NCBI GenBank assembly: GCA_003343815.1
Contig: QAKL01000035.1
Coordinates: 1-8,089 of the forward strand
DNA: 8,089 nt
Direction: 5' to 3'
Source of the DNA: Clostridiales bacterium
GTDB taxonomy: Bacteria; Bacillota; Peptococcia; Peptococcales; Peptococcaceae
Within the stretch, counting starts at the first letter, position 1, and each line of letters opens with the position of its first letter. Below the pieces are notes generated by a model. It was not told where the DNA came from. It was given only the letters and a program-made list of their open reading frames with translations, and searched no databases. Both the position numbers and the translations under genes were made by a program. This document shows positions 1 through 6,233 of this stretch, piece after piece.

Positions 1-858
1 GAGAGTGTTATGAACGATATGATCGATCAGGGCTGCAACATCATTTTCGCTAACAGCTATAACTACATGCAGTATGTAGAGAAGGTAGCTAAAGACAATC
101 CGGATGTTAAATTTATGCATTTCTCCGGCAATATCTTGGGCGATAACTACGGCAATTACTTCGGCAGAATGTATCAGCCGCGTTACTTATCCGGTATCGT
201 AGCCGGCATGACTACTAAAAACAATAAAATCGGTTATGTAGCAGCATATCCTACTCCGGAAGTTATCCGCGGTATCAATGCTTTCACCTTGGGTGTTCGC
301 AGCGCTAACCCGGAGGCTAATGTTTATGTTATGTGGACCAACACTTGGTATGATCCTGCTGTTGAGAAACAAGCTGCCGAAGCATTGTTGGACAGCCAGG
401 GCGTAGATACTATCTGCCAGCACCAGGATACCACTGCGGCTCAGCAGGCTGCTGCCGAGCACGGCGCTTACTCTGTAGGCTATAACAAAGATATGTCTCA
501 GGCTAACGAAGAAGGTTTCTTAGTATCCGCTGTTTGGCATTTAGGTGCATTCTACACAGACCAATTACAGCAGGTTTTGGACGGCACTTGGGAGCCGACC
601 TCTTACTGGGGCGGTATTGCTGACGGCGTAGTCGGTTTGTCCGATTACGGCAAAGCTGTAAGCCAAGAAGCTAAAGATGCTGTCGCTGCTGCTGAAAAGA
701 AAATCACCAGCGGTGAGTGGGATGTCTTCACCGGCCCGATTTACGATCAGGACGGCAACTTGAAAGTTGAAGAAGGTCAGAAATTGACCGATGAAGAAAT
801 GCTGAGCATGATGTGGTTCGTTGACGGCGTTATCGGCGAGATCCCCTCCGGTAACTAA
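1..858 (+). CDS. BMP/PnrA-family nucleoside-type ABC transporter substrate-binding protein, 5'-truncated by window edge
   Basis: Extracytoplasmic substrate-binding protein of the basic membrane protein (BMP, PnrA/Med-like) family, which in studied members delivers purine nucleosides to an ABC importer. The reading frame is open from base 1, so the first ATG (base 10) is internal. About 285 residues are visible, and the N-terminal 70-95 residues, including the signal peptide or lipobox, lie outside the window (family usual length about 350-380). Family landmarks are clear: QGCNIIFANSYNYM near residues 10-23, RYLSGIVAG near 61-69, KIGYVAAYPTPEVIRGINAF near 76-95 (hinge and ligand pocket region), WTNTWYDP near 112-119, and VGYNKDMS near 159-166. 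The C-terminus ends in the family's GPIYDQDGNLKV and WFVDGVIG stretches. A terminator follows 37 bases after the stop. The matching ATPase and permeases lie on the opposite strand, convergent. The family call is firm; purine nucleoside as ligand is inferred from the family. Confidence 0.95.
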   Translation, partial: ESVMNDMIDQGCNIIFANSYNYMQYVEKVAKDNPDVKFMHFSGNILGDNYGNYFGRMYQPRYLSGIVAGMTTKNNKIGYVAAYPTPEVIRGINAFTLGVRSANPEANVYVMWTNTWYDPAVEKQAAEALLDSQGVDTICQHQDTTAAQQAAAEHGAYSVGYNKDMSQANEEGFLVSAVWHLGAFYTDQLQQVLDGTWEPTSYWGGIADGVVGLSDYGKAVSQEAKDAVAAAEKKITSGEWDVFTGPIYDQDGNLKVEEGQKLTDEEMLSMMWFVDGVIGEIPSGN

Positions 859-894
859 TTCAAGCTTTGCAGTATAATTCAATTTAACCAAATT

Positions 895-928
895 AAAAGG
901 CTATGCAGATTTCTGCATAGCTTTTTTT
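895..928 (+). terminator. Rho-independent terminator of the BMP gene
   Basis: GCTATGCAG (900-908) pairs with CTGCATAGC (913-921) around an ATTT loop, followed by seven T residues (922-928). Upstream A residues (895-898) extend the stem against the T tract. It sits 37 bases after the stop codon of the substrate-binding protein gene. Read on the - strand the same hairpin is followed only by CCTTTT, so it may also weakly stop transcription from the convergent operon. Confidence 0.92.
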
Positions 929-949
929 GTGTGCAAAATATGATTGTTT

Positions 950-1438
950 TTATAATACTTCACCAAAACGCATTTTTGCGCCGCGGATATTGTCACCGAG
1001 CATTTGATCAACAAAGTCAATTAATTCCTCCGGCGTGCCGGTCGCTTTCCTCGCCGAGATGCTCTACCGTGCGGTGGATGATCGCGTGAATATCTGTTTC
1101 GAAAAAGCGATTCAAATGCCAGCGTCCGACAGATTTCAGCGCGCAGAGGCAGACTGCTTTATTATCCTCAATATAGCGGAAAAGCTGCAATAGTCCATCC
1201 TGCCATAAAAGCGTACCCTCATGAGCTGCTAATAAAGCCACTGTTTCCTCCTGAAACATCCAGCGCATTAGCTCATATACATCCTCGAAATGATAATAAA
1301 ATTTTTGCCGTCTGATGCCGCAGAGGTCGGTGATATCGTGAATAGTTATTTTATCAAAAGGTTTTTCGCCATCAGCTCTTTTAGGGCTTGGGCTAAAGCC
1401 TGCTTGGTTTGATCAGATGTAGCGGAGATGCATATCAC
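950..1438 (-). pseudogene. Decayed TetR-family regulator (DhaS-like, TetR_C_8-type C-terminus)
   Basis: Three - strand segments in shifting frames join into one TetR-like protein. Segment A (about 1438-1367) reads SDQTKQALAQALKELMAK. At the A run opposite 1362-1366 one base appears missing; restoring it continues as KPFDKITIHDITDLCGI, then RRQKFYYHFEDVYELMRW, the typical TetR helix-turn-helix ending in FYYHF. The second frame stays open to 1017 and carries the start of the ligand-binding domain (ending near TVEHLGEE). Near 1040-1055 the frame shifts again to TPEELIDFVDQML and ends GAKMRFGEVL with TAA at 952-950. The joined product is about 160 residues against a usual 180-195, so roughly 25-40 residues before the C-terminal helices seem deleted. 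No good ATG plus ribosome site is in frame: candidate starts are TTG (1441-1439) or GTG (1438-1436), and the only nearby ATG (1433-1431) is out of frame. It directly follows the ABC operon and may once have regulated it. Confidence 0.8.
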
Positions 1439-1462
1439 CAAGCGGTTCAAGCTTTTTATGAT

Positions 1463-2398
1463 TTATCGTTCTTCACGGAAATACGGATCGCCTAAAGCTT
1501 TAGGTGGAGCGTTTTTCGGGTTGTGTCCTTGGGAAACGAAAACTAAGACCAAAATCGTGACGATATAGGGAGTCATATCGACCAAATATTGATTGATGTG
1601 CATGCCGGCGCCCTGCAAGCGGAAACCTAAAATAGTTAAGCCGCCGAACAAATAAGAGCCGAAGACGGCCTTGTACGGATTCCAAGTCGCGAAAATGATT
1701 AAGGCGACGGCTATCCAGCCTAAGCCCGCGGTAATATTTTCCTGCCAGCTCGGCACATAAACGAGCGATAAATATGCGCCGCCCAAACCGCACAAAGCAC
1801 CGCCTAAAAGGACGTGAGCATATTTATAAAAAGTGACGTTAATGCTGGCAGCGTCGGCGGCGGCAGGATTTTGACCGACGGCGCGCATATTTAAGCCCGG
1901 GCGGGTTTTAAACAGATAAACACCCAGCACAAGCACGGTGAGATAGCCGAAATAAATAAACAAATCTTGTTTAAAAAAGATCGGTCCGATGATCGGGATA
2001 TCGCTCAAAACAGGGATAGCTTTAGCGGCAAAGAAAGATTTGACGCGCACGGGAGTCATCAGATTGATGTAGGGCTTGCCTAAAAAGTTAGCCAATCCGG
2101 TGCCGAACATCGTCAAGGTCAAACCGGTGACGACTTGATTGGTACGCAAAGTAATAGCCAAAACCGCATAAATCAAAGCGCCGATTAATCCGGCTAAAGC
2201 GGCGGCAGCCATCGCGGCTAAAGGGCTTGCGGTTTTAATCGCAACGATAAAGCCTGCGACTGCGCCCATCATCATCATACCCTCGATACCTAAATTTTGA
2301 TTGCCGACTCGTTCACATAAAATACCGCCCAAAGAGGCAAACAGCAACGGTGTACCGGCGACCACTGCTGCGCTTAAAAATGCAATCCACCAACTCAT
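1463..2398 (-). CDS. BMP-type ABC transporter permease 2 (NupQ/YufQ-like)
   Basis: Second membrane subunit of a nucleoside-type ABC importer, in the branched-chain amino acid/BMP permease superfamily (BPD_transp_2). The 311 residues match the usual length of the NupQ/YufQ class. Visible landmarks are ERVGNQNLGIEGMMMMGA (29-46), the family's conserved cytoplasmic-edge motif; NQVVTGLTLTMFG (87-99); the GLNMRAVGQNPAAADAA loop (168-184) that couples to the ATPase; and ITAGLGWIAVALIIFA (222-237). The rest is mostly hydrophobic helices, and the tail PPKALGDPYFREER is typical. Its ATG overlaps the stop of permease 1 as ATGA (2398-2395), and a GGGGAGG ribosome site lies 10 bases upstream (2409-2415), so translational coupling is likely. 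No terminator is seen before the decayed TetR gene that follows. The call is firm; the substrate is inferred. Confidence 0.95.
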   Translation of the reverse strand: MSWWIAFLSAAVVAGTPLLFASLGGILCERVGNQNLGIEGMMMMGAVAGFIVAIKTASPLAAMAAAALAGLIGALIYAVLAITLRTNQVVTGLTLTMFGTGLANFLGKPYINLMTPVRVKSFFAAKAIPVLSDIPIIGPIFFKQDLFIYFGYLTVLVLGVYLFKTRPGLNMRAVGQNPAAADAASINVTFYKYAHVLLGGALCGLGGAYLSLVYVPSWQENITAGLGWIAVALIIFATWNPYKAVFGSYLFGGLTILGFRLQGAGMHINQYLVDMTPYIVTILVLVFVSQGHNPKNAPPKALGDPYFREER

Positions 2399-3465
2399 TT
2401 TTTCTCAGCCTCCCCTTTATTGTTTCTGCGGACGATTTTATAGTTATTAAATAATTCACTGCCTAAGACGAAAAACAAAATTACAGCTTGCAAGACTGTA
2501 GCGACGGCGGAGGGAATCCCGACCGCAGTCTGGATGAAATTGCCGCCCTGCGCCAATACGGCGAATAAAAAGCAGACGACCAAAGTTAAAGGTGCGCTTA
2601 AATGTGCCAGCCAGGTGGTAATAATAGCCGTGTAACCTAAGCCGTTGGCTAAGCTGCTGGATAAAATATTATTAACCGCCGAGGCTTGGATGATACCGCT
2701 CAATCCGCACAAAGCGCCGCTTAAAAAGATTGCCAGAAGCATCGTACGCTTGATACTGATACCGGCATAGCGTCCGGTATTTTCGCTTTCGCCTAAAACG
2801 GCGATTTCAAAGCCTTTTTTGGTGCGCGTCATAAAAATATGCACGATTACAACCAATAAAAGGGCGATCACCCAGCCGATATTGACACCGAATAATTTCG
2901 GCAAAATCGCACTGTCGGCAAAGCGGCTCATCGTCGGATAGCCGAACGCCGCCGGGTCCTTCCACGGACCGAACTGCAAATAAACGATCCATTTTAACGC
3001 GATGTAATTCATCATTAATGTCGTAATCGCCTCGCTGGCGTGCCAGCGCGCTTTTAAGTAACCTGCGATCAATCCCCACAAGCCGCCGCCGATAAAGCCG
3101 GCTAACAGCATGACGATCAATAAAATAGGTTTCGGCCACGAGAAAAAATTATAGGCAAAGAAACTGCCGCAGAAACCGCCGATCAAAATTTGTCCCTCAG
3201 CGCCGATATTCCAAAATTTCATTTTAAAGGCAATCAAAATGCCTAAAGAAGTGATAACCAACGGCACCATATTGACGATAGTCTGCTTGAAGCGGTAGCT
3301 GCTGCCGAACGCTCCGTCTAACATCGAGATGTAGACGCTAAGCGGATTATAGCCTAAAACGGCTAAAAATATCGCGACGGCAGCCAGTGCCAAAAGAATG
3401 GCTAAAAGCATATTACAAGTCTTGTGCAAAGTCGTAATATCGCCGCGTTTAACTATTTGGAACAT
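2395..3465 (-). CDS. BMP-type ABC transporter permease 1 (NupP/YufP-like)
   Basis: First membrane subunit of the same importer; 356 residues, close to NupP/YufP of Bacillus. The N-terminal helix (about 18-38) and further hydrophobic helices run along the protein. Family motifs include FKMKFWNIGAEGQILIGG (80-97), SEAITTLMMNYIALKWI (144-160), GRYAGISIKRTM (231-242, the coupling loop), and LANGLGYTAIITTWLA (272-287). The C-terminus is charged (RRNNKGEAEKK) and cytoplasmic by inference. The ATG (3465-3463) lies 13 bases inside the end of the ATPase gene and is preceded by GGCGG within that gene, which suggests coupled translation. The gene then overlaps permease 2 by four bases. With permease 2 it would form the heterodimeric channel. 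Confidence 0.95.
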   Translation of the reverse strand: MFQIVKRGDITTLHKTCNMLLAILLALAAVAIFLAVLGYNPLSVYISMLDGAFGSSYRFKQTIVNMVPLVITSLGILIAFKMKFWNIGAEGQILIGGFCGSFFAYNFFSWPKPILLIVMLLAGFIGGGLWGLIAGYLKARWHASEAITTLMMNYIALKWIVYLQFGPWKDPAAFGYPTMSRFADSAILPKLFGVNIGWVIALLLVVIVHIFMTRTKKGFEIAVLGESENTGRYAGISIKRTMLLAIFLSGALCGLSGIIQASAVNNILSSSLANGLGYTAIITTWLAHLSAPLTLVVCFLFAVLAQGGNFIQTAVGIPSAVATVLQAVILFFVLGSELFNNYKIVRRNNKGEAEKK

Positions 3466-4988
3466 GACATTTCACCGCCTTCTATTTTTTTGCCGAGCAT
3501 CATTAAGCCTAAGTCTTCTTTGGTAATATGGTGGGCATCGACTATGCCGGTGATCTCGCCTGCCGCCAAAACCATGATACGGTCGCAGAGATCGATTAAA
3601 ACGTCTAAATCTTCGTTGATAAATAAAACGGCGACTCCGTCTTTTTTGGAATCATTGAGCAAATCGTAAATTTTGTGGCAGGTGTTAATATCCAAACCGC
3701 GCACAGGATAAGCCGTCACCAAGACTTCCGGCGATAAATCTAACTCGCGCCCTAAAAGAACTTTTTGAATGTTGCCGCCGGAAAGGTTTTTTACAGGGTA
3801 ATTGGAAATGCCGGGAGTGACGATTTCCAACTCATCGGTAATTTTTTTCGCCTGGGCAATGGCGGGCTTTTTGTCGATGAAAAGTCCTTTTTGCTTTTGA
3901 TATTTTTTCAAAAGCAGATTATCAACCATGTCCATCCCGGCGACCAAGCCCATGCCTAAACGATCCTCCGGGACAAAGCTCATGTGAATACCCAACTCGA
4001 TAATTTTGCGCGGGGTGAGTTTGGCTAAATTTTGCCCTTTAAACATAATTTCGCCTTGCTTGACATCCTGTAAACCTGCGATAGCCTCGCATAATTCTTT
4101 TTGTCCGCTGCCGGCGATCCCGGCTACGCCTAATATTTCGCCGTGATAGAGGTCAAATGATACGTTTTTTAATTTCGTATGCCCGTCTACACCTACGACG
4201 GTGAGATCTTTGACATCCATCGCCAGCTCGCCGCGTGCCTGTTCTAAACGCACGACGGATAAATCCATCTTGCGGCCGACCATCAGCTCGGTGAGTTCTT
4301 TGGGGTTGGTCTCGGAAGTATTTAAAGTTTGCACAGTCGTGCCTTTACGCAGCACGGTGACGCGGTCGGTGATCTCCATAACTTCGTTCATCTTGTGGCT
4401 GATAAAGATAACCGCACAGCCGTTTTCTTTCATCTTGCGCATGATTTGGAATAAGCGTTCCGTTTCCTGCGGAGTTAAGACAGCCGTCGGTTCGTCTAAA
4501 ATCAAAATGCGTGCGCCGCGGTAGAGCACCTTTAAAATCTCTAAATTTTGCTTTTCGCCGACGGACATTTCGCCGACGATTTTATCTAAATCAACTTGCA
4601 AATGATACTGCTCGGAAATCGCGGATATTTTGGCGGTTTCCTCTTTTTTGAATAAAAGCCCGCCTTTTTGTCCTAAAAGTACGTTTTCCGCAGCAGTCAT
4701 GACTTCAATAACTTTAAAATGCTGATGCACCATGCCGATGCTGGCTTGGATAGAATCTTTCGGCGAACTAAAGCTGATGAGCTGACCGTCCAGATAAATT
4801 TCGCCTTTATCCGGAGTATAGATGCCGGAAAGCATATTCATCAGTGTGGATTTACCGGCGCCGTTTTCGCCTAAAAGGGCGTGGATTTCGCCTTTTTCGA
4901 CTTTGAGATTAATATCGTGATTGGCAATGACTTTGCCAAAGGTTTTGGTAATGCCGACCATTTCGATATAAGCATTATGGTTGTCCAT
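3453..4988 (-). CDS. BMP-type ABC transporter ATP-binding protein with two nucleotide-binding domains (NupO/YufO-like)
   Basis: Energising subunit of the nucleoside-type importer; 511 residues with two fused ABC domains, the normal size for the NupO/RbsA-like class. Domain 1 (about 6-240) has Walker A GENGAGKST (40-48), Q-loop Q89 in MVHQHF, signature MSVGEKQ (142-148), Walker B ILILDEP (162-168) and the switch histidine in FISHK (H199). Domain 2 (about 255-500) has a degenerate Walker A (GIAGSGQKE, 291-299) lacking the usual GKST, an intact signature LSGGNIQ (403-409), and a Walker B region where VTAYPVRGLD (425-434) replaces the DE pair. This asymmetry is usual for the family, so one catalytic site is expected to be weak. 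Start ATG 4988-4986 has AAGGAG at 5003-4998, nine bases upstream. It is the first gene of the - strand operon, driven by the promoter at 5053-5081. Confidence 0.96.
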   Translation of the reverse strand: MDNHNAYIEMVGITKTFGKVIANHDINLKVEKGEIHALLGENGAGKSTLMNMLSGIYTPDKGEIYLDGQLISFSSPKDSIQASIGMVHQHFKVIEVMTAAENVLLGQKGGLLFKKEETAKISAISEQYHLQVDLDKIVGEMSVGEKQNLEILKVLYRGARILILDEPTAVLTPQETERLFQIMRKMKENGCAVIFISHKMNEVMEITDRVTVLRKGTTVQTLNTSETNPKELTELMVGRKMDLSVVRLEQARGELAMDVKDLTVVGVDGHTKLKNVSFDLYHGEILGVAGIAGSGQKELCEAIAGLQDVKQGEIMFKGQNLAKLTPRKIIELGIHMSFVPEDRLGMGLVAGMDMVDNLLLKKYQKQKGLFIDKKPAIAQAKKITDELEIVTPGISNYPVKNLSGGNIQKVLLGRELDLSPEVLVTAYPVRGLDINTCHKIYDLLNDSKKDGVAVLFINEDLDVLIDLCDRIMVLAAGEITGIVDAHHITKEDLGLMMLGKKIEGGEMSCSK

Positions 4989-5009
4989 CCTGCAGCACTC
5001 CTTATAATT

Positions 5010-5039
5010 AAAAAATCGCCGTAGTTATCCGGCGGCGAT
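5010..5039 (-). terminator. Terminator-like hairpin in the ABC operon leader (possible attenuator)
   Basis: On the - strand ATCGCCG (5039-5033) pairs with CGGCGAT (5021-5015) around an 11-base loop, followed at once by six T residues (5015-5010). It sits between the predicted transcription start (near 5046) and the ATPase ribosome site (5003-4998). That is an intrinsic-terminator shape inside the 5' leader. The shape is directly visible. An attenuating role is inferred; the hairpin could instead only protect the 5' end of the message. Confidence 0.6.
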
Positions 5040-5052
5040 ACTATATGATATA

Positions 5053-5081
5053 ATTTTACACTTTTATGAAATATTCGTCAA
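5053..5081 (-). promoter_or_regulatory. Sigma-A type promoter of the ABC importer operon
   Basis: On the - strand TTGACG (5081-5076) is followed after exactly 17 bases by TAAAAT (5058-5053). The start point would fall near 5046, giving a leader of about 57 bases before the ATPase ATG. Near-consensus boxes and ideal spacing make this a good candidate. No purine-riboswitch core is visible between it and the gene. Confidence 0.75.
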
Positions 5082-5247
5082 GAAACATTATCTTAATTTC
5101 GAAAAAAAAATCTATAGCTGAAAAAAACATATACGCGGGTAAAATAAAGAAATGTTTTTCGAAATTATAATTGCTATTGATAAAATAGATGATAATACTG
5201 CATTGTTATATTATAAAAATATTTTTTATAATATAACAATGTTTCTT
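5081..5247. repeat. Nested long-range inverted repeats in the divergent intergenic region
   Basis: Several perfect inverted repeats sit inside one another upstream of the ABC promoter. TAATTTCGAAAAA (5094-5106) is the reverse complement of TTTTTCGAAATTA (5155-5167), 13 bp. AAAAACAT (5123-5130) matches ATGTTTTT (5152-5159), 8 bp. AAGAAACATT (5081-5090) matches AATGTTTCTT (5238-5247), 10 bp, and its left arm touches the -35 box. The tract is AT-rich, so some pairing by chance is expected; the 13-bp arm with its central TTCGAA is the least likely to be chance. Confidence 0.5.
5201..5241. repeat. 41-bp palindrome with perfect 19-bp arms between divergent promoters
   Basis: CATTGTTATATTATAAAAA (5201-5219) is the exact reverse complement of 5223-5241, with only three bases (5220-5222) between the arms. 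It lies upstream of both the - strand ABC promoter and the + strand promoter of the CarD-like gene, so it is outside both predicted transcripts. It is not followed by a T tract on either strand. It could be an operator, a cruciform-forming element or a remnant of a small mobile element; no target-site duplication is obvious. Confidence 0.8.
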
Positions 5248-5257
5248 TGCAATTTCG

Positions 5258-5287
5258 TTGGCTTTTTACGAAAAAATATGCTATAAT
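5258..5287 (+). promoter_or_regulatory. Promoter of the CarD-like gene
   Basis: A perfect TATAAT (5282-5287) preceded by TGC forms an extended -10 element. A plausible -35 TTGGCT (5258-5263) lies 18 bases upstream. The predicted start near 5294 leaves a leader of about 45 bases to the ATG at 5339. The palindrome at 5201-5241 ends 16 bases before the -35 box. Confidence 0.7.
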
Positions 5288-5338
5288 ATTATTAAATAGA
5301 TATATACACATAAATTTATCAAAAAAAGGGGTGGTTCG

Positions 5339-5848
5339 ATGTTTGAAGTAGGTGACGTCGTGCTGTATACAGCCAGCACTATTTGCAGGATTGTGGAGAT
5401 TACGACCAAAGATTTCGGCGGAAAAGAGAGCGAGTATTATATCTTGCGCCCGATATACGATGAAAATGCGACCGTATATATTCCGACGAATAATGAGCGT
5501 TTGATCGCGAAAATGCGCAGTATTCTTACCAAAGAAGAAGTGTTGCGGCTCATTCATGCTTTGCCGGAAACGGAAGCAGTTTGGATTAACGATGAGCATA
5601 AACGTAAAGAAGAATTTCAGAAAATATTGGATTCCGGCGATCGTTATGAGATTTTAAAATTAATCAAAACTTTGTATCTTCACCAGCAGACGAAACTGCA
5701 GCAGGGCAAGCGTAAAATGCACGTCTCCGATGAGAAATTTTTCAAAGATGCCGAGAGATTGATTTACGACGAGTTTGCCTTTGTGTTAAATATCGCCCCT
5801 AATAAAGTAGGCGATTTTATCAATCACGAATTGGCGCTGGAAGCGTAA
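5339..5848 (+). CDS. CarD/CdnL-family RNA polymerase-binding transcription factor
   Basis: Stand-alone CarD_CdnL_TRCF protein, 169 residues, the usual size. Members of this family bind the beta subunit of RNA polymerase through an N-terminal Tudor-like domain and stabilise open promoter complexes with a helical C-terminal domain. Here the N-terminus MFEVGDVVLYTASTICRIVEI and the strand-rich stretch to about residue 60 (YYILRPIYDENATVYIPT) fit the polymerase-interacting domain. Helices follow from LTKEEVLRLI (63-72), then the conserved RYEILKLIKTLY, KFFKDAERLIYDEFAFVL and the terminal NKVGDFINHEL. Start ATG 5339 has a purine-rich GGGGTGG site (5328-5334) just upstream. It is divergent from the ABC operon. 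No terminator is seen before the next gene 80 bases on. Target genes cannot be told from sequence. Confidence 0.9.
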   Translation: MFEVGDVVLYTASTICRIVEITTKDFGGKESEYYILRPIYDENATVYIPTNNERLIAKMRSILTKEEVLRLIHALPETEAVWINDEHKRKEEFQKILDSGDRYEILKLIKTLYLHQQTKLQQGKRKMHVSDEKFFKDAERLIYDEFAFVLNIAPNKVGDFINHELALEA

Positions 5849-5884
5849 GAAGTTTTCCACAAATTCACGCTTATTAATCTTCTC

Positions 5885-5915
5885 TTTCTTGGCATGCTAA
5901 GAGTATTCCAAGAAA
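5885..5915 (+). repeat. Short inverted repeat upstream of the DUF2892 gene
   Basis: TTTCTTGG (5885-5892) pairs perfectly with CCAAGAAA (5908-5915), separated by 15 bases, and ends 3 bases before the GCGAGG ribosome site (5918-5922) of the next gene. There is no following T tract, so it is not a normal terminator of the CarD-like gene. A leader hairpin or an operator is possible. Confidence 0.45.
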
Positions 5916-5930
5916 AGCGAGGTTAGAGTG

Positions 5931-6158
5931 ATGAAAAGAAATATCGGTTTGTTTGAAGCATTTCTGCGGACGATGGCGGGCTTTATGCTTTTTGGCAAAG
6001 GAGTCGGCTGGAAAAGCAATCTGGCGGTAGGCGCGGGCTCAATGATGATAGCCACAGGCATCACGCGTTTTTGCCCGTGCTATCAGATGTTCGGCAAATC
6101 CACCTGCGATACGCCGTGGGAGTATGCGAAAAGTACGGTGAGTAAAATAAAACATTAA
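5931..6158 (+). CDS. DUF2892 (YgaP-like) small membrane protein
   Basis: A 75-residue protein resembling the DUF2892 / YgaP transmembrane domain family, whose members are short two-helix inner membrane proteins, sometimes fused to rhodanese domains. Here the N-terminal MKRNIGLFEAFLRTMAGFML (1-20) and LAVGAGSMMIATGITRF (31-47) form the two hydrophobic segments, followed by the family-like FCPCYQMFG with cysteines 48 and 50, a further Cys59, and a charged lysine-rich tail. Start: ATG 5931 is preferred, 8 bases after GCGAGG (5918-5922); a GTG directly before it (5928) is the alternative and would add one residue. No clear promoter lies in the 82-base gap after the CarD-like gene, so it may be co-transcribed with it. 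The biochemical role is unknown. Confidence 0.8.
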   Translation: MKRNIGLFEAFLRTMAGFMLFGKGVGWKSNLAVGAGSMMIATGITRFCPCYQMFGKSTCDTPWEYAKSTVSKIKH

Positions 6159-6168
6159 AAAAATTTAT

Positions 6169-6197
6169 TTGCCAAACTAACCAAATCCTCCTATAAT
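6169..6197 (+). promoter_or_regulatory. Promoter of the HD-domain gene
   Basis: TTGCCA (6169-6174), a 17-base spacer and a perfect TATAAT (6192-6197) form a near-consensus sigma-A promoter. The start near 6204 would give a leader of about 30 bases carrying the AGGAGG site (6221-6226) of the HD-domain gene. Confidence 0.8.
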
Positions 6198-6228
6198 TAG
6201 GCTCGAACAAGCTTGATTAAAGGAGGAT
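6185..6228 (+). promoter_or_regulatory. Anti-Shine-Dalgarno-like inverted repeat around the HD gene promoter
   Basis: ATCCTCCT (6185-6192) is the exact complement of AGGAGGAT (6221-6228), which contains the ribosome site of the HD-domain gene. The left arm lies just upstream of and touching the -10 box, so transcripts from the local promoter would lack it, while read-through transcripts from upstream would carry both arms and could hide the ribosome site. The pairing is visible; the effect is inferred. Confidence 0.4.
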
Positions 6229-6233
6229 CTTTT

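Noticed and set aside
4100..4240. Degenerate Walker A in the second nucleotide-binding domain of the ATPase, possible inactivating mutation
   Set aside because: The missing GKST lysine in domain 2 is usual for the NupO/RbsA-like double-domain ATPases; domain 1 is intact.
1620..4880. Frequent GCCTAAA / TTTAGGC word across the ABC operon, at first sight a dispersed repeat or uptake signal
   Set aside because: On the coding strand it is mostly Leu-Gly or Leu-Leu-Gly written with the favoured codons TTA GGC or CTT TTA GGC, so codon preference explains it.
4989..5100. Purine riboswitch upstream of the nucleoside importer operon
   Set aside because: Expected from the family, but the leader after the predicted promoter is only about 57 bases and shows no three-way-junction core; only a simple terminator-like hairpin is seen.
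5174..5599. 141-codon open frame on the - strand over the start of the CarD-like gene
   Set aside because: It lies antisense to a clear CarD-family gene, runs through the promoter and palindrome, has no good ribosome site, and its composition fits no known family.
6145..6170. Possible terminator after the DUF2892 gene (AAATAAA / TTTATTT)
   Set aside because: The arms have only A and T, so the stem is too weak; it also overlaps the next -35 box.
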